From CAYUJH01 sp964394585 (GTDB lineage: Bacteria; Bacteroidota; Bacteroidia; Cytophagales; Flammeovirgaceae), in the NCBI GenBank assembly GCA_964394585.1, contig CAYMYI010000003.1:18115-82114 (forward strand): a stretch of 64,000 bases of DNA. The letters run 5' to 3'. Shown here piece after piece: positions 35,188-42,143 of this stretch; position 1 is the first letter of the stretch, and every line of letters begins with the position of its first letter. The translations under genes were made by a program, and so were the position numbers. The notes beneath the pieces were generated by a model that had not been told where the DNA came from, did no database searches, and saw only the letters and a program-made list of their open reading frames with translations.

Positions 35188-36678
35188 CTAAACAATTTTG
35201 TTGAGCGCATCGAGGTAAGCATTTACCGAAGCAACCACGATGTCAGAGTTTGCCCCAAATCCGTAGAAGGGTTTATTATGATGAAGAATTTGTAAGTGAA
35301 CCTTTCCGGAGTCGTCGCTACCGCGGGTAAACGCTTGCACTAAGAACTCTTCTAACTTTGTTTTTTTCTGGATGATTTTATTAATCCCCTTGAATGCCGC
35401 ATCGATAGGGCCTTTGCCTATCGAGGTTTCAGTAAACGTCTCTCCGTTGTATTCTAGGCTGATTGTGGCACTTGGAATGATTCCTTGCCCGCAAGAGACC
35501 TGCAGATTGCGTAGTTTGATTTTCTGGTCTATTCGTTTGCCGCCTACCAGCACGATGAGGTCTTCATCGGTAATGTCTTTTTTGAGGTCGGCGAGTTCCA
35601 GAAATTTTTCGTAGAGCACATCCATTTCAGGCTTTGTAAACTGATGCCCAAGCAACTCGAGGCGGTGTTTTAGCGCCGCACGCCCACTGCGTGCAGTGAG
35701 TAAAATTTCCGATTGCGATACCCCTACGTCTTCCGGGTCGATAATCTCATAGTTAATACGGCTTTTCAGTACGCCATCTTGGTGGATACCCGACGAATGT
35801 GCGAAGGCATTGCGCCCCACAATCGCTTTGTTAGGTTGTACAGGCATGCGCATCAGTTGGGAAACCAACTGGCTGATAGGGGTAATTCGCTTCGCATCGA
35901 TGTGAGTATAGCAGCCAATTTCTTTATGAACTTTCAGCGCCATAGCCACTTCTTCCAGCGAGGTGTTTCCAGCTCGCTCGCCAATGCCGTTAATGGTAGC
36001 TTCTACTTGGCGCGCGCCGCTGGCGATGCCGGCAAGGGCGTTTGCCGTTGCCATGCCCAAATCGTTGTGGCAGTGTACCGAAATGATGGCGTTTTCAATG
36101 TTTTTTACATTTTCTTTCAGGTAACGGATTTTGCCAGCATATTCTTCGGGGAGGCAGTAGCCAGTAGTATCGGGGATATTCACCACGGTAGCGCCGGCGG
36201 CAATCACTGCCTCAATCATACGGGCGAGGTATTCCAAATCGGCGCGGCCGGCATCTTCTGCATAAAACTCTACATCTTCCACAAATTTTTTAGCATACTT
36301 GACAGCCTCTACGCCCCGCTGTAAAATTTCTTCGCGGTTGCTATGGAATTTATACTGAATGTGGAAGTCGGAAGCTCCAATACCCGTATGAATCCGCTTC
36401 CGTTTGGCATATTGTAAGGCATCGGCAGCAACTTCAATATCTTTTTTTACGGCTCTTGTTAAGGCGCAAACCACAGGCTCTTTAATGATCTTAGAAAGCT
36501 CTACAACGGATTGGAAGTCGCCCGGGCTTGAAATGGGAAACCCCGCTTCAATGATATCTACCCCTAAACTTTCAAGTTCTTTCGCAATTTCGATTTTTTC
36601 GATAGTAGTAAGTTGGCAACCGGGCACTTGCTCGCCGTCGCGCAACGTAGTGTCGAACATATACACTTTGTCTGCCAT
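35188..36678 (-). CDS. leuA: 2-isopropylmalate synthase
   Basis: This 496-residue enzyme performs the first committed step of leucine synthesis, condensing acetyl-CoA with 2-oxoisovalerate. It has the TIM-barrel start FDTTLRDGEQVPGC and the metal-binding SVHCHNDLGMATANAL. A C-terminal LeuA dimer domain (QVSCGQGIIPSATISLEYNG) is the site of leucine feedback inhibition in the family. The length and the regulatory domain favour LeuA over homocitrate or citramalate synthase. leuB, leuC and leuD are not next to it. A long leader with two hairpins precedes it. Confidence 0.9.
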   Translation of the reverse strand: MADKVYMFDTTLRDGEQVPGCQLTTIEKIEIAKELESLGVDIIEAGFPISSPGDFQSVVELSKIIKEPVVCALTRAVKKDIEVAADALQYAKRKRIHTGIGASDFHIQYKFHSNREEILQRGVEAVKYAKKFVEDVEFYAEDAGRADLEYLARMIEAVIAAGATVVNIPDTTGYCLPEEYAGKIRYLKENVKNIENAIISVHCHNDLGMATANALAGIASGARQVEATINGIGERAGNTSLEEVAMALKVHKEIGCYTHIDAKRITPISQLVSQLMRMPVQPNKAIVGRNAFAHSSGIHQDGVLKSRINYEIIDPEDVGVSQSEILLTARSGRAALKHRLELLGHQFTKPEMDVLYEKFLELADLKKDITDEDLIVLVGGKRIDQKIKLRNLQVSCGQGIIPSATISLEYNGETFTETSIGKGPIDAAFKGINKIIQKKTKLEEFLVQAFTRGSDDSGKVHLQILHHNKPFYGFGANSDIVVASVNAYLDALNKIV

Positions 36679-36740
36679 AGTTTCTTTTGTTTAGAATATT
36701 TATGTAAGTGTGGTCTTTCTGAAAAAGAAGGTAAAATGAT

Positions 36741-36802
36741 GGGGGAAAACCATCGTTGATCGAAAGCTTTCCCCCATGGAAAATCTGAAGTAGCAACTTC
36801 AG
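36741..36802 (-). promoter_or_regulatory. Two consecutive hairpins in the leuA leader (possible attenuator)
   Basis: On the minus strand upstream of leuA, a perfect 7-bp hairpin (CTGAAGT/ACTTCAG, 36785-36802, four-base loop) comes first. A GC-rich hairpin follows: GGGGGAAA at 36741-36748 pairs with TTTCCCCC at 36768-36775, flanked by an extra AT pair. The second is followed by the T-rich stretch CATTTTACCTTCTTTTT, which looks terminator-like ahead of the gene. A leucine-rich leader peptide was looked for and not found, so the trigger is unknown. The second hairpin could also simply end an upstream transcript. Confidence 0.4.
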
Positions 36803-36879
36803 GATAATATTTCAGTTTTACGATTTTACATCAAAATATTTCTTCTAGGATGAAAGGTTTAAAAAAATGTATTAATTAT

Positions 36880-36887
36880 CAAAAATA
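36880..36887 (-). promoter_or_regulatory. Possible -7 promoter element for leuA
   Basis: CAAAAATA on the plus strand is TATTTTTG on the minus strand, an exact TAnnTTTG match. It would give a leuA leader of about 195 bases that includes both hairpins. No -33 element at the usual spacing is visible, and the region is AT-rich, so chance matches are likely. Confidence 0.3.
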
Positions 36888-36906
36888 TTGCAAAATATAT
36901 TCTATT

Positions 36907-37911
36907 TTATTGAAACTCGCTAACGGGCTGTAAGTCTAGTATATTCTCGGCAAATCGAAAGGTTTCGGTTTTTACGCTTTCCAAATCTTTTGAGTGAATA
37001 TCCGATGCAATACAATGGTTGCCGGCTTCGGGGAAGGCAACTTCGGTTTTTTGGGCATCAGGCGTGCCTAATTGCTGAAACATTTTTTGCATTGCTGCTA
37101 CGGACACTACCTGATCTTGTGCTGTTTCATTCTTGTAATAATAACCAAGGAATACCGGACATGTAACCTTTTGAAAGGTTTGTGCGGTCATGGTGTGTTC
37201 TACCATATTTTGTAATGTGATGACCGCTTCGACGCGGTAGCGCGTTGTCCAATTCTCTTTTACGCCTTCCGGACCTGAGAACTCCCGAAAATCCCCGGCA
37301 ACTAATTTGGCAATTTGTTTGCCCCAAGGCATGGTGAGGATGGGTGCAGTAGGGTTGGCTATTTTGATGTTGGGTGAGTAGGCAATAATAGCGTGGATAT
37401 CATCTGATTGAGCCGCTAAGTACAGCGAGATAGTACCGCCCGTTGAGGTAGACATTACAATTACTTTCTCACCAAGTTGTTTGCCTATTTCGATAGCCTC
37501 TTGTGCCGAAGCCATGTAGTTTTCTACGGTAAGGTCTGTGAATGCTTCCTCGCTATCGATGCCATGTCCGTACAGGCGAGCTAAATAGGCATTACACCCA
37601 TATCGTTTTGCAAAAGCAGTATGCAGGGGATACCCTTCGCGTTGGCTCGCCGAAAAACCGTGAAGATAGACGATGCTATACGGCGTTTTTTGCTTGATTG
37701 AATCGTTTGCCCAAACAATGCGGGCATGGTTATCGGGTTTTAAAAGTGGTGTGTTGGTTTCTCGTTCGTTAATATATTGCTCTAGCCGATCGAGCGATTG
37801 AGGCAGTTCCATAGGTTGTATAGTAAGTTCGGGGGCATCGGGCTGTGGCCCTAATAAAAAGGCAATGACTAGTAAAACTACAATTGCTAAAATCCATTTT
37901 AGAGCTTTCAT
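36907..37911 (-). CDS. Membrane-anchored alpha/beta hydrolase
   Basis: The 334-residue product has an N-terminal hydrophobic segment (about 5-22, ILAIVVLLVIAFLL) acting as anchor or uncleaved signal. An alpha/beta hydrolase fold follows: the oxyanion segment VYLHGFSASQREG, the nucleophile elbow MSTSTGGT (Ser in place of the first Gly of GxSxG), and a C-terminal histidine in EAGNHCIASD. It is probably an esterase or lipase-like enzyme on the periplasmic side. The substrate is unknown. It lies downstream of the VOC protein gene on the same strand with 67 bases between. Confidence 0.8.
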   Translation of the reverse strand: MKALKWILAIVVLLVIAFLLGPQPDAPELTIQPMELPQSLDRLEQYINERETNTPLLKPDNHARIVWANDSIKQKTPYSIVYLHGFSASQREGYPLHTAFAKRYGCNAYLARLYGHGIDSEEAFTDLTVENYMASAQEAIEIGKQLGEKVIVMSTSTGGTISLYLAAQSDDIHAIIAYSPNIKIANPTAPILTMPWGKQIAKLVAGDFREFSGPEGVKENWTTRYRVEAVITLQNMVEHTMTAQTFQKVTCPVFLGYYYKNETAQDQVVSVAAMQKMFQQLGTPDAQKTEVAFPEAGNHCIASDIHSKDLESVKTETFRFAENILDLQPVSEFQ

Positions 37912-37978
37912 ATAAGAAATGATATAGGTTAGTAAAATGGTGAGATATTACCATAGTAAGCAGTATATGTTGTGTTTT

Positions 37979-38374
37979 TTACGAAGGATCCCACATGCCT
38001 CTCTCCACAATTTCAAGGCAGTGTCCATCGGGGTCATAAAAATAAAATGAGTGGAAGCGCTTTCCCCAGGGCTGTTCGTGCACAATTGCAATACCTTCGG
38101 CTGCTATTTTTTCTTTCCAGGCATCGTAGTTTTCAGGGCTGGTTTCAAAAGCAAGGTGGAGTTTCCCCTCGCCAAAATGAGGAGGGAGCGTTTCTTCACG
38201 TTTGGTAACCTCGGGGTTAAAACACAACAAAACCGAACTGCCCGCACGGAAAAAAACATGCCTGCCTTCTACATGAGAAATGAGAGGAAGCCCAAGTTTT
38301 TCGTGGTAAAATTGCTTGGTTTGCTCTAAATCTCTGACGTATAAACAAGTTTCTTTGATCTGTGTAAAATCCAT
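37979..38374 (-). CDS. VOC superfamily (glyoxalase/bleomycin resistance-type) protein
   Basis: The 131-residue protein has the beta-alpha-beta-beta-beta VOC fold: ETCLYVRDLEQTKQFYHEKLG, FFRAGSSVLLCFNP, KLHLAFETSPENYDAW and FYFYDPDGHCLEIVERG. Metal ligands His and Glu of the family are visible (LHLAFE, CLEIVE). The start at 38374 (MDFTQIKE) gives a normal length; the open frame upstream belongs to the neighbouring gene. It follows the Nramp-like gene after four bases and is probably cotranscribed with it and gldA. Function may be detoxification or a dioxygenase-like reaction. Confidence 0.85.
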   Translation of the reverse strand: MDFTQIKETCLYVRDLEQTKQFYHEKLGLPLISHVEGRHVFFRAGSSVLLCFNPEVTKREETLPPHFGEGKLHLAFETSPENYDAWKEKIAAEGIAIVHEQPWGKRFHSFYFYDPDGHCLEIVERGMWDPS

Positions 38375-38378
38375 AGCA

Positions 38379-39650
38379 TTAAGGGCGTTTCTTTTCCTGA
38401 AAGATACGAAACCCTGCCCACGATACCAGGGCAAAAACACCGCTAAGTAGTAAGGGTAATTTATAAGGAGAAGGAATGCCAATTCCCATTTTCTCAAATG
38501 CTAGCAAAAGATGGTTGAACCCTAAAAATGTAGTAACTCCTAATACTACAAGCATGAGAAGATTAGAAATAAAGGGATTGCGATGCTCGGGAGGCAAGAG
38601 AGTGGAGTCGTTCACGGCAAGAAAAACGAACACTGTAATGAAGGGCAATAACAGTCCGTTGATAGCTTGTGCTAAAATAATAGCAGGAATGGGTTTGATA
38701 TCGAGCATACCGAAAATGCCTCCGATTAGTAGTACTGCAACCCACGTAAGCCGGTATATTCTTTTTTTAAAATGAGGTGCAGCTAAACTAGATGCCGTAA
38801 GTGCCGATGCCAAAGGAGCGGTTACCGAAGAAGTAAAGCCAGCGGCAAACAATCCGATACCGAAAAAGGCAAATCCCCATTGCCCCAGTCGTTGCATGAT
38901 GACCTCCCCTAAGGCTTCAAACGAGAATGCCTCGGTAAGCAAAGTGCCCGCAAGGAGCACTGCTGCCGAAACAATACCGCCTAAAAGAATAGAGATTCCT
39001 AAGCTAATGCGCATTTCTTTTATCGATTGCCCTTGAGCAAGCCCCGATGCCAGAAAAAGATTGTAGGGGACAATAGTAGTACCCACCAGCCCCACGGCTA
39101 GTGTAGTACTGCTTTCTGGCAAGGAAGGGATGAAAGCGCCTTGTGTAATTTCAGTAAGGTTGTGCGGTGTATACCAAGCAACGGCTATGAACAAAATACC
39201 CATTCCTCCTACAAAAATGCCAAGTATACGGGCAATCGTAGCATGTGAACTGCTCCATAGCATTACAAAGCACAACGAAATAATTAGTAAAGTAACAGTT
39301 TTTGGAGGAAGGTAACTCACCAAACTAACCCCTTTTACGGCTCCTAAAATATTACCAGCTTGGTAGGCTATACAGCCGAAAACAACCATTCCACCTGCGA
39401 CATAGGCAATCCATAAGTGGTGTGGGTACTTCTTTACAAGAACTTCCCCTAAACTCAATTGAGTAACTGCGTTGAGCCGTGCGACAGCTTCTTGTAATAC
39501 AACACATGCAACTACAGAGAAGGTAAGTGCCCACAGTAAGGCAGTTTGGAACTGCGCACCGGCTGCTGCTGCGGTAGTAACAGTGCCAGGGCCTACAAAT
39601 GCAGCGGCTACTACCGACCATAGCAAAACATTGAAAAGATGCTTTTTCAT
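38379..39650 (-). CDS. Nramp-like metal transporter with atypical substrate motifs
   Basis: The protein has about 423 residues and eleven hydrophobic helices with the Nramp/LeuT-fold layout. Canonical Nramp transporters carry DPGN in helix 1 and MPHN in helix 6. Here helix 1 reads FVGPGTVTTAAAAGA and helix 6 reads GTTIVPYNLFLASG, so the aspartate, asparagine and methionine that bind the metal ion are replaced. Such divergent Nramp relatives occur in Bacteroidota, and the transported ion is uncertain. I prefer the ATG at 39650 (MKKHLFN); one at 39677 is also in frame. The gene follows gldA within 30 bases. Confidence 0.82.
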   Translation of the reverse strand: MKKHLFNVLLWSVVAAAFVGPGTVTTAAAAGAQFQTALLWALTFSVVACVVLQEAVARLNAVTQLSLGEVLVKKYPHHLWIAYVAGGMVVFGCIAYQAGNILGAVKGVSLVSYLPPKTVTLLIISLCFVMLWSSSHATIARILGIFVGGMGILFIAVAWYTPHNLTEITQGAFIPSLPESSTTLAVGLVGTTIVPYNLFLASGLAQGQSIKEMRISLGISILLGGIVSAAVLLAGTLLTEAFSFEALGEVIMQRLGQWGFAFFGIGLFAAGFTSSVTAPLASALTASSLAAPHFKKRIYRLTWVAVLLIGGIFGMLDIKPIPAIILAQAINGLLLPFITVFVFLAVNDSTLLPPEHRNPFISNLLMLVVLGVTTFLGFNHLLLAFEKMGIGIPSPYKLPLLLSGVFALVSWAGFRIFQEKKRP

Positions 39651-39680
39651 CTTTCCAAGATACAGAATGGTTGGCAAACC

Positions 39681-40616
39681 TTAGCTGGAGCGAACAGTAG
39701 GCTGTGTTTGCGTCAATTGTTGGAATACCGATTCTAAAGAAGCCGTTTCTATTTGCATGCCAATAATTGGGGTGCTTTCTTGGCTTGCCGCCTGAAATAT
39801 AGGTATGCGAGGGTCGCTATCGCCTTGTGCAATAAACCTGTACGTATGAGAAGAAAGATGTTCAATTTCAGCAATTTCGGGGAGCAGCTCGAACGGTTTG
39901 AGAGGGGGGGTACTGGCAAATTCTACAAGTACCGTCATGCCTTGGTTGGTAACTTGTTTCAGTTGTTCGGTGGGGCAATCGGCTACAATTTTTCCTTGGT
40001 TAATGATGATGACCCTGCTACATAACGCCTGTACTTCTTGCATAATATGTGTAGAAAAAAGTACGGTTTTAGTTTGGCTTACGTCTCGGATTACCTTGCG
40101 AATTTCGACGATTTGATTGGGGTCTAGCCCGGTAGTAGGTTCGTCGAGGATGAGTACTGGTGGGTCGTGCAGCAAGGCTTGGGCAAGCCCTACTCGCTGG
40201 CGGTACCCTTTAGAAAGCGCTCCAATTTTCTTTTTTCGTTCTTTCTCTAACCCGGTGAGGGCAATCATTTCCTCGGCACGTTGACGGACTTGTGAAGAAG
40301 GGTACTTATGCAACCCTCCAATAAATTGGAGGTATTCTAGCACATACATATCGAGATACAGCGGGTTGTGTTCGGGCAAATACCCTACCCGACGGCGCAC
40401 TTCAAGCGGATGTGTAACTACATCATATCCTTCTACGATTACACTACCTTGCGATGGGGGCAAGTAAGCCGTAGCAATTTTCATGGTAGTCGATTTGCCA
40501 GCTCCGTTCGGCCCCAAGAAACCTAAAATTTCACCTTTGGCAACGTCAAATGAAATATCGGAGACAGCATGTTGGTTACCGTATTGCTTGGTTAGGTTTT
40601 CTACACGTACGCTCAT
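39681..40616 (-). CDS. gldA: Gliding motility-type ABC transporter ATP-binding protein GldA
   Basis: The 311-residue ATPase has Walker A LGPNGAGKSTTMK, signature LSKGYRQRVGLAQAL, Walker B PVLILDEPTTGLDP and the switch histidine in STHIMQEV. A C-terminal extension of about 90 residues follows the ATPase core. This arrangement and sequence match GldA, which with the membrane proteins GldF and GldG forms an ABC system needed for gliding in some flavobacteria. gldF and gldG are not in the window; in the phylum gldA is often separate from them. It heads a minus-strand unit with the Nramp-like and VOC genes. Confidence 0.85.
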   Translation of the reverse strand: MSVRVENLTKQYGNQHAVSDISFDVAKGEILGFLGPNGAGKSTTMKIATAYLPPSQGSVIVEGYDVVTHPLEVRRRVGYLPEHNPLYLDMYVLEYLQFIGGLHKYPSSQVRQRAEEMIALTGLEKERKKKIGALSKGYRQRVGLAQALLHDPPVLILDEPTTGLDPNQIVEIRKVIRDVSQTKTVLFSTHIMQEVQALCSRVIIINQGKIVADCPTEQLKQVTNQGMTVLVEFASTPPLKPFELLPEIAEIEHLSSHTYRFIAQGDSDPRIPIFQAASQESTPIIGMQIETASLESVFQQLTQTQPTVRSS

Positions 40617-41496
40617 ATATATATTAATTTATTTCTTTGGTAAAGAAAGCCTTCGCAATAGTAAAACCAAGTTTTTAAAGTTGCTTAAGTAGCACCATTT
40701 TTCATGTTTACATAGCAGCGAAGGAGTTCAGAAGAAGCCAACTTACTTAAATCTCAGTAATCTTTTACGCTTACTTTCAAAACCTTTCAACCTTCTTAGC
40801 AATATAGCCTTACATAACTCCCTCCCCACTCTCTAATGCTAATAAGTGTATTTCTCAAACATGCTCATTTTTAAGCCTAAAATTACGTAACGAAAAAAAT
40901 AATAAAGTAAAATGTTACAGATATTGAAACAGCATGTACTTTTATTTGAAATCGTTACTTTTTTCGTGTGTTAAAAATGTTTGTAGAGCTATCGTCAAGG
41001 TGAATCAACCATGCTTACCCTAATAGCAATATTCTTGGGGCAGCATTTCCTATTTACATCGTGCTTCTTCACATTAGATAGAAAACACCATTTAGAATTG
41101 AATTTATGGAAGACCAACGCCAATCGGTAAGATGTTAAAAAACTCCCAATCAGGAATCGGTCAGCTCTGCGGTGTGGAAAGTTTTTTACAGTATTCTACT
41201 GATTCCCGATTATTTAAGTCGTTATCTTAAATTTTAGTAGGCTCTAAGCCTTGTAAATTTTTAAAGATTAGGTCAATCAGATTAAAGAAATCCTCAAATC
41301 ACATAAACCGTGGTGCATAAGTTATAGCACAATAAAATTTTGATTAATATATCGGAACTCCTTATTTTCCTAATCGGAACCGAACCCTAGCGAAGCGTGT
41401 GGCTTTTGGTTGCATTATACCATGCATTTGCCTTGCGATGGGTTACACAAAATGTTGCAACACAGCTTATCGTTCCATAAATCTTGAAAAACGCTT
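40617..41496. other. 880-bp stretch without a supported gene
   Basis: This AT-rich interval between gldA (minus) and yqgE (plus) must contain both promoters but has no convincing coding frame. The longest item I noticed is an ATG frame of 39 codons at 41011-41130 with a hydrophobic start, which I do not support as a gene. A pair of imperfect inverted repeats lies at 41148-41211. I looked for tRNA, tmRNA, RNase P, SRP RNA and DnaA boxes by eye and saw none. The lack of coding content over such a length is unusual in this otherwise compact window and leaves room for a non-coding RNA. Confidence 0.6.
41148..41211. repeat. Imperfect 13-bp inverted repeat
   Basis: AATCAGGAATCGG at 41148-41160 and CTGATTCCCGATT at 41199-41211 are inverted copies with two mismatches, separated by 38 bases. 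The arms could form a long hairpin in RNA, or be the remains of terminal repeats of a small element. No transposase remnant and no target duplication were recognised. Confidence 0.4.
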
Positions 41497-42090
41497 ATGA
41501 ATTATTCGGAGTTTGATTTTACCAACGGGCCTTTAAATAACAATCCACATGTAAAACAAGGAGATTTTTTATTGGCAGAACCGTTTTTGGAAGATCCTAA
41601 TTTTGCTCGAACGGTGGTTTTAGTGTGTGAACACGAAGATGCAACCGGTTCATTTGGTCTAGTGGTAAACCGGCAAACAGAATATGCTGTTGCCGAAGTA
41701 GTAGAAAGCCTTGATGTGCCCGACACGTTATTTCTTGGAGGGCCAGTCGAACAAAACACGCTACATTTTATCCATCGTATCGAAGAAGTAGAAAATAGCA
41801 TTGCCCTTCGCGATGGAGTGTTTTGGGGAGGCAACTACGAGCAATTAAAACACTTTGCTTTGCAAGGGCGTCTCAACGCAAGTAATATTCGCTTTTTTAT
41901 AGGCTACAGTGGTTGGGGAAGTGAGCAGCTTCGCAGCGAAATAAGCCAGCAATCGTGGATAATCGCAACGGCAAACCTCAATCATCTATTTACTGTAGCA
42001 CCTGATAAATTGTGGGAAACCACATTGAAACAGATGGGGGGGAAGTATCGCTTATTTTCAAATTATCCTACTGACCCCCGTTTAAATTGA
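41497..42090 (+). CDS. YqgE/AlgH family protein
   Basis: The 197-residue protein fits the YqgE/AlgH (DUF179) family: GDFLLAEPFLEDPNFARTVVL, FGLVVNRQ, LFLGGPVEQNTLHFIH and FIGYSGWGSEQLRSEI. The biochemical role of the family is unresolved; AlgH was linked to alginate regulation in Pseudomonas. The gene ends 54 bases before the DUF349 protein, whose own promoter element overlaps this interval. Confidence 0.9.
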   Translation: MNYSEFDFTNGPLNNNPHVKQGDFLLAEPFLEDPNFARTVVLVCEHEDATGSFGLVVNRQTEYAVAEVVESLDVPDTLFLGGPVEQNTLHFIHRIEEVENSIALRDGVFWGGNYEQLKHFALQGRLNASNIRFFIGYSGWGSEQLRSEISQQSWIIATANLNHLFTVAPDKLWETTLKQMGGKYRLFSNYPTDPRLN

Positions 42091-42100
42091 ATGAATTTGC

Positions 42101-42108
42101 TATTTTTG
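42101..42108 (+). promoter_or_regulatory. Bacteroidota -7 promoter element for the DUF349 gene
   Basis: TATTTTTG at 42101-42108 matches TAnnTTTG and lies 36 bases before the preferred ATG at 42144. It supports that start over the in-frame ATG at 42087, which lies upstream of the element. Confidence 0.5.
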
Positions 42109-42143
42109 CCTTCCAAAATTTTTCAAGAGATTATTCCGACGAC

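Noticed and set aside
35713..36324. Long plus-strand open frame (203 codons) opposite leuA
   Set aside because: Antisense to a strongly conserved gene with clear LeuA motifs; no family resemblance.
36679..36906. Leucine leader peptide for classical attenuation of leuA
   Set aside because: Short frames in the leader contain no run of leucine codons; one is rich in Phe and His. The hairpins are reported, the peptide mechanism is not.
37979..38497. Longer VOC protein starting at 38497
   Set aside because: The extra 41 codons overlap the end of the Nramp-like gene in another frame and precede the normal VOC start MDFTQIKE.
41011..41130. 39-codon frame with a hydrophobic start in the 880-bp gene-free stretch
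   Set aside because: No promoter element at a sensible distance and no recognised family; easily explained by chance in AT-rich DNA.
41148..41211. Insertion sequence ends
   Set aside because: The inverted repeats are imperfect, only 38 bases apart, and no transposase remnant or target duplication accompanies them.
40617..41496. Replication origin, tRNA, tmRNA or other structured RNA gene
   Set aside because: No DnaA-box clusters, no T-loop consensus and no recognised conserved RNA cores were seen.
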